From NCBI GenBank assembly GCA_014529385.2, contig CM043942.1:106256141-106320140 (forward strand): DNA of 64,000 nucleotides. The letters are read 5' to 3'. The stretch is from Adiantum capillus-veneris. Lineage: Eukaryota; Streptophyta; Polypodiopsida; Polypodiales; Pteridaceae. The notes below the pieces were generated by a model. That model was not told where the DNA came from, searched no databases, and was given only the letters and a program-made list of their open reading frames with translations. Every line of letters starts with the position of its first letter. Positions within the stretch are counted from its first letter, which is position 1. Shown piece by piece: positions 22,360-33,431 of this stretch. Both the position numbers and the translations under genes were made by a program.

Positions 22360-22935
22360 AACTAAATCATCATTTGTAGATGTGTTGGCTTCATCATCTT
22401 CAAATTTGTCATCTTCCATCTCATCATGATAATCATCCTTCTCGCTAAGATTGGTGGTGGTGAGACTTCACTCATAGATCTAGCTCTCGTCAATCTCCTC
22501 CTCATCCAAATTAGTAGGTGAGAGAGGGTTGAAGATGGTCTTCACTTCATTAGTGGCAAAAAATTTTCTTCCTCGAAGTGTTACTGGAACTACAAACCAA
22601 ATTTTTGGTTGGTGGATTGATGGGATATAGATGTCCTATATAGTAGAAGTTCAAAATGAGTGACATTGGTATTATGGTACAAACAAATAAAGGTAAATTT
22701 GGTAGTCACTCACCTCTCACAATTGCGTGGCAAAACTCCATAACCGTGTGATGCACACTAAAGTCCACCATTTAGTTCCATTCTCATGCCATCTAGATAC
22801 ATTTGTAGGCCACCTGTACTTAAAGATGAAGGTATGAAAGGTTCTAAAATTGACCTTTAGTATCCTTTCAATTGTCCCACAATACTGTGCCTCATCACTG
22901 TCTGTGTCAAAGTTTTCCATGACGCCACAATCCAT
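22360..22935 (-). pseudogene. CACTA transposase, DUF4216-like C terminus
   Basis: On the minus strand the frame at 22,935-22,717 gives AQYCGTIERILKVNF..FHTFIFKYRWP, the YYG..(E/D)I..L.Y....V.LFK..W pattern of the DUF4216 region at the end of Tnp2-type transposases. Further down (22,470-22,360) is an acidic tail (DEMEDDKFEDDEANTSTNDD), also typical. It is the end of a gene that runs from 53.87 kb (after removing the insertion) to here. Confidence 0.65.
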
Positions 22936-23499
22936 GGTTGTTCAATCTTGTCAATGTGGTGTGTACAAAAGTGTCAATCCTTTGACCACATACAGCTAAA
23001 AGAAAGACACTATAGAATAGAAAACATTATACAATCAATCACAAATATAAAATCAAATAAAAAATTTACCGTATGGTTTAGGCGTATGAGTACTCTACCT
23101 TTGGCACGCAACCTCATGCATACTCCCACTCTTTGTCAGTGATGTCCTCTCTGCGTGCCTTTGTTTTGATCATTCTCTCATGGATCCACTCGGGACTAAT
23201 GAGATCTAGAAAAAATGCAAGGTGTCAAGGAATTGGGGGTGCTCTCCTACCTCCATGCGCTTGCTTGCATGCTTCCTTGTATTGCAAATTTTTGGCCTTT
23301 TCCATTTTCCACAAGTCCACCCACTTGGTCATAACTTTTGCATTGAGGATGCAAAAGTTATTGATCACTCAGCGTAGATCCATATCCATGTTAATTATTT
23401 TTTTATGTTCACTTGAAAAGTGTGAAGTCATTCTTTCATCCTTCTCATCTAGCCACATGCGAGGCATAGAGGGATCAATAGAAGCCAAATACTTTAAAA

Positions 23500-23805
23500 T
23501 GTATACAAATTCTTCCTAAACGATCCGTCCTTCGGCCATACACGATCCATCCCTGCCTTTGGTTGGGCCCGTAGTCTCACAAAATCTTTGAGAGTATCTT
23601 AAATACTCTCTAAAAAGAACATCCATCATGCATGCACTACTCCACATATAGCTGTCTCCTCAATCACATAAACGAGGTGGACTTGACTAAAAAGAACGGA
23701 TCAAAATAAATGCATCCTCAATGACACATATTGTTTCCACGGCAAACATTTGAGCAGCAGGGATGTGATCTATGTCAATTTCCTTGGACCTTACAAATCT
23801 ACAAG

Positions 23806-23853
<48 letters not shown>

Positions 23854-24433
23854 TACAATAAGTGCATGGTGAGGATTTAGTGTATGTAGAAAAGTTTTGT
23901 GAAATAGAGATGTGATGTACCTTACCTACTCACCGAGTTTGAAAATAGCTTCCCTCACTTTTTTGTCCCCGCATGTGCACATACTCACGGGAAAGATAAG
24001 ATGAACTACAATGTTGAAAGATTAAGACAAAGATATTGTTTAGTCATGCAAAAAATTCCATATCTAGACTAAATGAGGGCTAACATAAAAAACGAAAAAT
24101 TACTAGTAACATCTTGTGCCAATCGTGAGACTTCAATTCATACAATTGAACACTTCCACCTTTCTTTGCCTTTGTGAAAGCTCCCTTCAATGATCTCATG
24201 TATCCTGTGGGTGTGCAAACATAGGCAATGGAACCCTTCACTAGATCAAGATCATCTTTGGTTAGAATCCATGGGGCTTTAGGAAGTACAATCTCTCCAT
24301 TGGGACCTTGATGTGGAGTGGCGGATGTGGGGAGAGATGAGTCAAGGCCCTCAAATCCTCCCACCCCCAATGATTCCCCTTTGCCCATAATGTGGTACCA
24401 AAGGGTGTGAGCAACATTCTTGAATATGTGCAT
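23500..24433 (-). pseudogene. CACTA transposase, DUF4218-like region
   Basis: Minus-strand frame 24,433-24,080 has HIFKNVAHTLWYHIMGK, LPKAPWILTKDDLDLVK and YELKSHDWHKML, matching the HIEKNV.., (L)P.A.Y.L.K.E..., GLKSHDCHVLLQ signatures near the start of DUF4218. A GT donor after KML suggests an intron. Further down (about 23,560-23,680), in broken frames, TAICGVVHA*WMFFLES and LKDFVRLRAQP match the next DUF4218 block (GPVH.RWM.P.ER..K.LK..VR..A.PE). Stops make it a pseudogene. Confidence 0.7.
23809..23850. repeat. (CA)n microsatellite
   Basis: About 21 CA units inside the decayed CACTA transposase, probably in an intron. Confidence 0.95.
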
Positions 24434-24639
24434 GGGATCTAAGAGGTGTTTTATTTTCTAGTCCTTCCAATATGGAAGCCTTAAAAATATGGATTACCTT
24501 GACATACCTTTTGGTGGAGTAGACGGAGGTGGATCACTGTTGTAGTGCTCTTCCCAAATGCTTGCCCAATATGCCATTGTGCACTTTAGAGGTGTCTTCC
24601 TATTTCTCTCCTATTTGTTGGAGCCTTATATATGCCATG

Positions 24640-25522
24640 AATTTGGGGTAGATTACCTTGGGCAAGGCATCTGGCCGCTCCATCGCCAATGATGTCCCGC
24701 ATGTAGGACAAGAATTATGGCCCAATGGGGACAACCCTACACTCATATCATTAGAGAAAATCTGGAAACTTCAAATGCTTAAGAGTGAGAATAATCAACA
24801 CAACACACCAAAAATCTCCCTAAGGCCAAGCTAGTCATGCATAGTCTACATAAGGATACCCCTCACAATGGCCTCTCTCCTCTCCTTTGAAAGTCAAACA
24901 CCGACAATGGAGATGCCCTTCTATAACTCCTCCAACTTGATGAGAGGCTCGAGGTAGATGTCAATCTCCCTAAGGCCAAGCTAGTCATGCATAGTCTACA
25001 TAAGGATACCCCTCACAATGGCCTCTCTCCTCTCCTTTGAAAGTCAAACACCGACAATGGAGATGCCCTTCTATAACTCCTCCAACTTGATGAGAGGCTC
25101 GAGGTAGATGTCAATATTCACCACTTTGTACTGCCCTAGCAGAAAGCAAAAAAGAAGTATATTGCCCTTCTTGGTTGTCTTCCATGGTGGAATATTGTAG
25201 TTGATGATCACCACTAGCCAAGTACTCCATGCTCTGGGCTTGGTGCCATAGGGATTGACACTGTCCCTTGCCAACCCAAGCCTCAAGTGGAGCCAAGACT
25301 CTAGCCAAAACTTTGGCCACTAAGACTTGATGTGCCTCCATGTTGGTGAATTGGCAGAGACACGCATCATTATATCATTGGAACTGTTTGGTGTTCCATG
25401 TGAGAAGATCCATCATAGACCTACTTTTAAACATGTGTTGAAGCCGAGGGATAAGTGGAGAATGCTTCGATACCTTATGGGGTAAGTGAGCCCCGGTTAT
25501 GCTGATCTTGTAGCATGCTTCT
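24640..25522 (-). pseudogene. CACTA transposase, Tnp2 core
   Basis: Reading the minus strand from 25,522: LIPRLQHMFKSRSMMDLLTWNT, then a frame giving NMEAHQV and RLGLARDSVNPYGTKPRAWSTW, then VVIINYNIPPWKTTKKGNILL, VDIYLEPLIKLEEL, and after that a RGILMWTMHD-like stretch. These follow Tnp2 in order (RLGL.SDG.NPFG, NLPPW...K, DVYL.PL..EL, LMWT..D.P). Frames shift several times, and a 150-bp tandem duplication sits within. The 5' part of the gene lies at 53.7 kb. Confidence 0.8.
24813..25115. repeat. Identical 150-bp tandem duplication in transposase
   Basis: The unit starting AATCTCCCTAAGGCCAAGC (24,813) repeats at 24,963 without a difference; both end at TGTCAAT. Because 150 is a multiple of three, the duplication itself keeps the frame. 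Identity implies a very recent event. Confidence 0.95.
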
Positions 25523-25527
25523 CTTAT

Positions 25528-25857
25528 TGAGGCATAGGGGAGTGGGAATAATAACTAAATTAACCATTAAAGCATTACATCATCATCCCATAGAATCAAA
25601 ACGGTTTCAGTACTTGAACAGGTTCAGAACAGAATCAGGGAATTGGAGGAAAACTGAGGACTGAATACTCAGAGAAGCATAGAGTCTTAATGGCCATAGC
25701 CTTGCATTCATCACCCTTCTTCCATACAACGCGCTACCATCAGGTGCGAAGATAACTACTTAGGAAGAATGAAGAGGCACATAGCCCTTCCCCAATTACA
25801 AACTGAAAGTAAAACTACTAAGGTTACACTTTACTGCAAGAATATGCAAGGCTAACA
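25528..25857 (-). repeat. 3' LTR of element C (330 bp)
   Basis: It starts TGAGGCATAGGGGAGTGGG and ends GGCTAACA on the + strand. It matches 53,362-53,693 with roughly ten substitutions and several small indels. Confidence 0.92.
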
Positions 25858-25982
25858 CCTGGCACAGCCCGGTGGCAAAAAGTTTTTGAAAACCAAAAAA
25901 AAAACTTTTGACTTGTTTCCCATCAATCCCCCAATGAAACACCACCCTTTCCCACTTAGTGTTGAAAAACACTATTATTCAT

Positions 25983-28063
25983 TTAAACATCAGTTTCCCC
26001 TGGTAACTCCCTATTGGGCTCCTCCAAGGTAATTGTCTCCTGATTCAATTCTGCAGCAACTGTTGTATCTGCAATGCCTTCTTCAACTTTTTTCTGATCA
26101 TCAAGCATTGCCTCCTCTTTGTTGAAACCTGGAAATTCCTCAATGAATTCTTTTGTGCTCATGATCTCCCCCACAATTTCTGTCACTGCACCTGTCTCAG
26201 TTTGTTCAGATTCCAAATTCTGAAATGAATCATTTTTACCCTCAGGTACAATATCTCCTACATCCATTTCCTCATGGGTTTCTACAACACTAACCAAGGT
26301 ATGAAAATCAGTACTGGATTCAGGATCAACCTCAGGACCTGTGACCATCTTTCCTTTATTGCCTTGTTCAGTTTTATATCCCCACTGGTAAACCCTGAAC
26401 TCTGCTGCATCTTCAACTGCTTAAAATCTTCCTTCAAGTCATCAAATTGCTTTTGCAAAAGAACATAATCTTCATTCTGCTCCTCCTTTGAATAGCTTTG
26501 ATAGGGAATATTTACCAGGGAAAACATTTTTCTTCTCAATTCTAACGACAACTGGTCATGTAGAATAGTCCTGAGCTATGACTTCCATTTGAGTATTCAA
26601 ACAAGACATCCACTACTCTTTCCAAATCTGAATATGTTCTGAAGACTTCTCCTTTCTCTTCAACTATGATCTGTAAAAGTCAACAGAGTTTTTAGCAGTA
26701 GCTAATTCATCTTTGAGTTCATGAATGATGCCCTCCTGTTCCTCAATCAACTTGCTGTCTTCTTCACTTCTTTTTGAAACATTTTGTAACTGAACCTCCT
26801 GAGTTTGTAACTGAAATTTTTCCCTCAGCAATACTGAACTATTCAATTGTGAGTGAGATGCAAAATTTCTCACCAGTTCAAGAGCCTTATAAACATCAGA
26901 GATTGCAATTTGTTCACCAAATTTACCAAATTGTATTCCCTCCTACAAATCTCTTTTGACCTTTGCTACTGAGCTATTGAACTTCTTTCTTTTGAGTTTC
27001 AAAGAAGATTTAGGGGAAAACATTGTAGTAGTCTCAGCTTTCGATGCAGGCTTGGGAGTTTCAATGAAAGACTCCAGATCAGTTTCAAACTGACCACCCA
27101 AATTTCTCCATATGTCTTCCTCCTCCTGTTCTGTTGGGTTATATTTCCAGTCCTTCTCCTGAGGATCTGGTACCTTATTTCTTCTGTTCTCTGCCTGAGA
27201 AATGCCTGCTTCATTGTCTTTGTTTCCCTCAAGATGACCTCCAAAAACAGAAACTTTTGGGGAAATTGTACCTAAGGTTGTCATACTCATTTCATGGATT
27301 TGTAAGGAAATCAGAATGCTCCAATCTTGGTAGGCCTATCCTTCCTCTTTTTCTTCTGAAAAGTTTCTGAACTAAGCCTTTGAAAAAGTAGATTTGCCCA
27401 ACCAATGGTTCTGCCACACTCTACAGCATGCAAGAGTGCAAAATTCTCCTTTGAAATATATTCCAGGTTGACAAGAACACATACCTTCTCTAAAAACCAT
27501 TTCAGTTGTTGAAATCTGAAAGGATTCTGAAGTTTGTTGATGGCAGATCCTCTTTCACCCTGAGTTGGACCAAATTCTTTGTTCATCAGGTCCTCAGAAG
27601 CTCTACCAACAACTGAATTATCTTTCTCCAATTGAAGATAAAAAACTGTAGAGATCAGTTCAGGGCTTAGCTAGTAATTACCAAAGATATTCCCCTTTGT
27701 GTCCTGTACATGACTGAGCAAGGTCATAAGGGAATCATTGTTCCTCCAGTGTCTCCATGGAAGTCTTGCAAACTGAAGAAGGTTGATCTTTTGTAACCAC
27801 TCCTAATGTGCCAACACAGACAAGTCAAGCTCTTGTCTCATCTCCAAAAAGGTGTAGCTAACTAGACAAGTCTCCACTTCCGATGGAGATGCTTCCAAAG
27901 GAGTTGAAAGTTCTTCATCAATTTCAACATCCTCAACCGCAATAGCCTGAGCTCCATGTAAAGCTTTCCTTGTTGACCACCGAGTCCGTGGGTCAGTGTA
28001 CTCTTCAGATTCTTGACTAGGGATAACCGAGGGGATATCAACAGTGAGTGACTTCTTCGACAT
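25983..28063 (-). pseudogene. Extra 3' coding region of element C, frameshifted
   Basis: Between the integrase end and the 3' LTR a series of minus-strand frames covers about 2 kb: an ATG-started piece (28,063-27,803, MSKKSLTVDIP), a piece with SINKLQ..FRFQQLKWFLEK and GRTIGWANLLFQ (27,631-27,311), a lysine/serine-rich piece (27,290-26,943), coiled-coil-like stretches rich in E, K, Q and L (26,873-26,282) and an acidic tail (26,348-25,983). The GR.I.WA segment faintly recalls the plant transposon proteins that accompany Athila/Tat elements. The function is unknown. Position and length fit an additional ORF of Tat-type elements. Confidence 0.5.
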
Positions 28064-28199
28064 GGATAGGAAGTTTTAGAAAACGTAGTAGAGGAGGTGC
28101 AGAAAATGTGCGTAGAAGAAAGAGTTTGCGTGTTGCCAAATATAAACATCCTGGTAACGTTTAAAAAGTGAATTTTGAACTTACCCGACATGACATTTC

Positions 28200-28386
28200 G
28201 ACATCTATGTCACCAATCTCTACGGAAAATATTCCATGTGCTAAACCATGATTATTTTTATTCTCTAAGAGATGATTCACACCCACAAAGGGTTTTAGAC
28301 TAGAGCCATTAAGTGCCTTTGGGAAAATTTTGCCCTGCTCATCTGCTAGAAAAAATGTTGAATCTCCTATTTCTTTTGCTATTTGA
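28200..28386 (-). pseudogene. Element C integrase C-terminal end
   Basis: The minus strand right at the insertion border reads AKEIGDSTFFLADEQGKIF and ends NGSSLKPF, the usual end of a Ty3 integrase (F.L.D..G.....NG..LK). It continues the frame that breaks off at 47,351 after RYLGPF. Confidence 0.75.
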
Positions 28387-28406
28387 CATTAGGAGAAATA
28401 TGAACC
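28387..28406 (+). repeat. Left terminal inverted repeat
   Basis: CATTAGGAGAAATATGAACC, paired with 47,331-47,350. Confidence 0.75.
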
Positions 28407-30760
28407 TTGCATGGGCCTTGTAAGGAATCCTAATTTTTAGGGATTAAGGCTAATGGTGTATAGGGTTAAGGGGACAAGGGCATTCAAGAAGCTAATTTTG
28501 AGTAGGCTTTTCTAGCCTTTTTTTTAGACACATGTAGGATGTGGACCTAAGAGGTCACCTTCTCTCTCTGGCTTTTTGAAAGTGAAGGGAGTAAAGAGGT
28601 GTGGCCACATCATCAAAAACGTGGATCACTAAGAGCCAAAATTTGACTTTTTAGAAAAAAAGTTATTTTTACTTATTTTTGACTTAAAACTCCCCCCCAA
28701 CATATATCCATATCAAAAAAGTATTTTTTGACATTTTTTTAAACTTACAAGCACTAAAAGTCTAATTTTTCAAAAAAAAACTCCCCCCCAAAAAAAAAAC
28801 CTTTCTTCTCTCTTCCTCCTCCCTCCTTTCTCCCTCTCCTCTCCCTCCCTGCCCCTTCTCTCCTCCTCCTCCCCTCTCTCCCTCTCTCCCACTGTCCCCT
28901 TCTCTCCTCCCATGTTCCTCCCTCTCCCTCCCTGCCCCCTTCTCTCCTCCTTCTCCACTCTCTCTCTCTCTCTCTCTCCCCCACTACCCCCTTGTCTTCT
29001 CCCATGTTCCTCTCTCTCCCTCCCCCCTCTCTCTTTTCATCCTTTGCTTCCTCATGCAACAGCTACCATGGTGCTCAAGGACATCACAAATCGTATGCAT
29101 ACATATTTGCTTGTTCGCAACGTTTGCATCGAAGGCCGCACGTGAGGGTGAGCAGAGGTCATCCCAGGAACGTCGCACCATCAGTGAGATGAATGTTGAC
29201 GATTCTTCAATATCTTGCCAATACCATCACATATTTGAATAAAACACCCCTTTATGCAAGTAACAATATACTTCTTACTTTTGATTGTGTTCTTCTTATC
29301 ATAAACTTTGAAGTCTAAGGTGTTGCCTCTACTTGTTTTTGTAGTGCTTGGCACAAAGGTTGCTTTTATGCACAAATAGTGAAAGGCTGTAGGTTAGAGA
29401 GGCCAAGTGTCACCACTTTTCCTCTAAAACAGTCTTCTTTGTTACATCTTGCAGGTAGGTGCTTCAAATCCATGCTTATTAGGGGTGGTAGTCTCATCCT
29501 AATGTATATTTTTATATTGTTTATTCCCAGCTAGATAGAAATACTTGCAAATTTGTACAACATATACTTAACAAGTGTCTTCATTATATAGCTTGCAAAT
29601 GTTGAATTCATACATGTTTTTGTTACAAGGTGACCTCTTGCTATGCTAGTTGAGTGGCGTTGTTTGCAAGAACGGCTCAAGGAACTGGCATAACATGAAG
29701 CTTTTACGGTGGCACAAAGCTCTCCTCAGCGGCAATGTGGCTCCCACTACACCAAAAATCATTATGCTGACATGAAGAGATCCCTAGTAGGACAATGCAA
29801 AAACTTTTCATCAGCAGCAACACACTCTTTCCTAACATGAGGGCACTCCTACCAAAGATATTTTTATGTGATAGGTCACCCAAGGAGCATACCATGTCAT
29901 GGAATGGATGTAAGAACTATGACCACACTACTCCTTGTAAAGTATTCACAGATGTATGTTTATCAAAGTTAATGAGAAGAAATTTGGACTTTTTTGTTTG
30001 TTGATGTGTAAGAGCACTCTAGGTCTACCATATTTTAGATTGTTTGATAAGTTAAATAAAATTTGTAGTCATTTAAAGTGTAAGTTTGTTTTTGTTTGGT
30101 AAGATTGTACATGAGAAGACATAATAAAGTATAAGAGATCTTGACGGAATAAGCCTCGATTAGATTCCTACCATGCACTTGTGACACCAGACCTCTCCTT
30201 GAACCTTTTGATTTCTATCATTGTGGGAAGTCTAAGGGTGGTCTATTTTCAAATTTTTAGCAATAACTTTTTTTAAAAGGAAATTTTGGTTATTTTAAAG
30301 TTTGTACACAGTCTAGGAGTTCATTCTGATTGTTTTCCTTCAGTTTCAATTTTTGATCGAGGGCACTCCTTGGAAGCCACTTTTGAAGGTGTTAGGGTGA
30401 GATTTGGAGAAAGTTTTGTATGTAGGAAATGCAGTCCTTAACACAATAAAAAACATTGGTTCTCTGAGTATTTTCAGATTCCATGGTTTTAATGCCCGTT
30501 CGAGCCCGTAGATTAAGGAAAAAGTAAGAAATGTCTGTTTTACATCATTTTTTAAGAAATTGCCAACTTGCACGTTGATTTTTGGAAAATCCGAGTAGGA
30601 TATGATTTTTTTGCATCACACGATAGTCGAAGAGCGCGACGAGATGAACAAATTTATGTGAGACAAGCCCAGAAAGATTCAGAGCCAATTGAACACTAGA
30701 AGCTCTTGAAAACAGCCTAAAAGTCCAATACTTAAAAAAACTTACAACTTGAATTATGAC
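28407..30760. other. Interior of TIR element, left part, no gene recognised
   Basis: It contains A/T-rich subterminal DNA, a 240-bp pyrimidine tract (28,800-29,040), and stretches at 29-30 kb with only short ORFs and no known motif. The 30.3-30.76 kb part has the style of a retrotransposon LTR (TTGCATCACACGATAGTCGA), but no partner copy is present. Confidence 0.5.
28800..29040. repeat. Long C/T-only tract
   Basis: About 240 bp almost purely C and T on the + strand (CTCC, CCCT, CTCT mixtures). ORFs made of R/E/G or S/L/P are by-products. Confidence 0.9.
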
Positions 30761-30803
30761 CATGCATAAAAATAAATCTTGTACTTGTCATTTTAGGGCA
30801 CCA

Positions 30804-30906
30804 GGGACCCTCAACATGAGGGGCCACAAGGGCGCGCAAATCAGCCATCCAAAATTTTTGGATGGCTGATTTGCGCGCCCTTGTGGCCCCTCTTGTTGAG
30901 GGTCCC
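30804..30906. repeat. 103-bp near-perfect hairpin
   Basis: Two 51-bp arms around a single central base, with one mismatch. The core is CAGCCATCC...GGATGGCTG and the ends GGGACCC...GGGTCCC. Pairing continues outward: the left DNA ending CATTTTAGGGCACCA pairs with TGGGGCCCTAAAATG at 44,369, now separated by element B. The hairpin was therefore longer (arms of 80 bp or more) before element B inserted. Confidence 0.9.
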
Positions 30907-31157
30907 TGTGCGCTCCTTGCCGCACTGTCGAAGCAAGGGACTTGCCAATACACCGTGTGCGAGCCACAAACGGCTCCAAGCACACAACAAGCCTAAACTA
31001 GCAAGCTCAAGAGAGCAAAGGGTGTGTCACTCACCACTCTACGCTCGCCTTCGTGGTGGATTCCTCGCCGCGATGAAGAAGAAGCTGCAGTCGTGCCGCG
31101 CTCAACCGCTTCGCCGCCGTCGTGCCTTCGTAATGCTCGATCGCACACACACTCTCC

Positions 31158-31191
<34 letters not shown>

Positions 31192-31501
31192 AGAGGGGGT
31201 GAAGAAGAAGAAGATGGAGATGGAGATGGAGCAAGAGCACTCTTCTATTGCACAAATGAGAGAATGAGTAAAAATTAGGTTTAGTTGGCTTTTATAGGAG
31301 CTCACCCCATTCACACTTGGGCGCCCATGCTTAGCCAACTAACCCTAGCATGTTCGTGTTAGAGTGCGCCTCTCATCGGCGATCACTCTTACCCTTTTCC
31401 TATTGGTCCGACAAGCCCGGTACCTGACTCTAAATAATACATAATATGGTTACAGTGTCCGTCGTAGGCGATAGGGTGTCCGTGAGCCATGAGGGTTAAC
31501 A
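30907..31501 (-). repeat. 3' LTR of element B (595 bp)
   Basis: On the + strand it runs from TGTGCGCTCC to GGGTTAACA. The short TC/AC tract and the AAGAAGAAG stretch are shared with the other LTR. A TATA box lies on the minus strand at 31,289-31,296. Confidence 0.96.
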
Positions 31502-31513
31502 TGCCCCCCTTCC
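31502..31513 (-). other. Polypurine tract of element B
   Basis: On the minus strand AGGAAGGGGGGCA runs up to the LTR start at 31,501. Confidence 0.75.
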
Positions 31514-32726
31514 TGATGTAGATTCCGTCCTCGGAAGCTATTGAGTTGAAGCTTGGTATGTCCATGTTGTAGAGCATCTAGATTTGAATCTGCAAGGCAA
31601 AGTCACTGTTTTAGCAAGCGGAATTATATTGCCATAAATCATGAGGGGAATGTAAAGTACATGTGGAAATGAGTAATTGCAAGACTTATGAAATGTTAGA
31701 CTGCCATTAAGGACAAATAAATTTCACTTTGAGTAGATTAATTAATCAAGAGTTTTGAGCTTATGGGTGAGTCTATCAATTAGTTAGCTATGACTAAGGT
31801 TAAAACAACTACTCTAGTACTAGCTAAGCTAAGAAGATTATCTAAATGCAAGATTCCCTAATTATGCTTTTCAGCTTTGATTAGCCAACTCGCTCTCACA
31901 ACTGCAAACAAAAGCTTGAAATGTTAACTGTAAGCTCAATGGAAGTCTTTTAATTTTTCTTTATCTTTTTTTAATACTTTTTCACTTTGGGTCACAATCA
32001 TGTGACGTGTGTGCTTATTTTGTATGTCCGGGGTTTTTTGCTTCTCAACGAAAAGCGCCCACACTGGGAACCTCTAGGGCTCTAGTACCATAGACAATAC
32101 ATGTGAGTGAAGTACCAATTCAAGCCAGGATTTCTCTTCCAGCATAAGATTTTTCATTTGTGGCACTTATGTTTTTTTTTTTTTTTTTTGCTTCCATTTC
32201 CTTGGTATTCGCACTAGTGTTTTTTGTTGTTTGAGTGAGCAAGCCTTTCTCTGCCTAAAACATTCCTAAGGTCTCAAATACTCGGATAATTTTATTAGCT
32301 AGGCCTAGTGGTTAAGTAAATGAGTTAACCTAAAGTCACGGTCTCCTAATCTCCAGGCTCATCCATAAGATTAAACTGGAGTTCAATCAACTTAAGCAAA
32401 GACAAATTTATACATCTATAATGGCAGATAACAATCATAACTGTTGCACTCAAACAAAGAATGAAAAATCATTATTAGCAATTACACATACCCACCAACA
32501 TGAATCATGGAAAGTAGTACACCTGGAGGTATGGAGTGGCTCATTTCGTTGAAGCAGATGTCCTCAGCCATGTGGATGGAGATCCATATAAGTCCTACCT
32601 AACACATCAAAAAACAGGCACTATATCTCTAGGAGGCATGTCAGTGTGAAAAATTAAAACTCCTAAAAAACAAACTCAAAACACAATCTAGACCCCTAAC
32701 CTACCTATCTGTCACCCCTTTTAGAA
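31514..32726 (-). other. 3' non-coding region of element B
   Basis: About 1.2 kb with no credible ORF. It is A/T-rich, with a T run at 32,171-32,190. Confidence 0.6.
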
Positions 32727-33149
32727 TCAAGGAAAGAGGATATTATATAAACCGGGTGGCCACCCTAAGGCTAGGCCTCTATCCTCATCATCTAGATAAA
32801 TAAAATCGTTGTCCGTGAGGCCATAGTCTTCCTCGGTCTCTATTAGTTCCTCTTCATCATCCTCTTGTGCAAGCATGCTAATCAAGAACCTCGTGATGCG
32901 TGGATACTCATCTTGTGCAAAAGAATAAGCATGTGCCATTGGAGACACATTCGCTACTGGGTAGGGATCACTAGTTAGCCATAGACGTATCAGCCATTCT
33001 AACTCCTCAAAATTTCTCTCACATGCAAGGCTCTCTATCAAATCCCATTCGCAAGAAAGTATAGGGTAGCATACGTAGAACACTTGAGGAAAAGACAAAG
33101 GGTACCTTTCATCAAAAATAGAAGTGCATGCCTCTGGTGAAGTAGCCAT
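32727..33149 (-). CDS. Small acidic ORF of element B (140 aa), unknown
   Basis: The minus-strand ATG at 33,149 opens MATSPEACTSIFDERYPLSF, a 140-codon frame ending at 32,727. The protein has a tryptophan-containing helical middle (FEELEWLIRLWLTSD) and a strongly acidic segment (EDDEEELIETEEDYG) before a hydrophobic end. No family is recognised. It lies after the second protease-like region, separated by about 280 bp, and is uninterrupted. It may be an accessory protein read from a spliced or internal RNA, or chance conservation in a young copy. Confidence 0.45.
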   Translation of the reverse strand: MATSPEACTSIFDERYPLSFPQVFYVCYPILSCEWDLIESLACERNFEELEWLIRLWLTSDPYPVANVSPMAHAYSFAQDEYPRITRFLISMLAQEDDEEELIETEEDYGLTDNDFIYLDDEDRGLALGWPPGLYNILFP

Positions 33150-33431
33150 TTCTGACAAGACAGATAGATTTGGTTAGGCCTTTAAAACATAAGAGTTGTT
33201 TTTGTGTGTTGCTTGAATTGACACGGTGAATTTGGACTTATATGTAAGATCTGATAGGGTGCTCTCTCATTGCTAGGCGCTCTTGCTCTTTACTATTTTT
33301 GTTTTTTTGTGAGTATAAGGCTATATATATACATTCCCTAAGATCGGAGATTGAGAGGTCAGGGAAAAAGGTTGAGAGGGAAACAAATGAATGATGACTG
33401 TCAGCAAACACTCCCCCCTTCCTTGGGTAGA

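Noticed and set aside
28754-29059. Arginine/glutamate/glycine-rich ORFs
   Set aside because: By-product of the long C/T tract.
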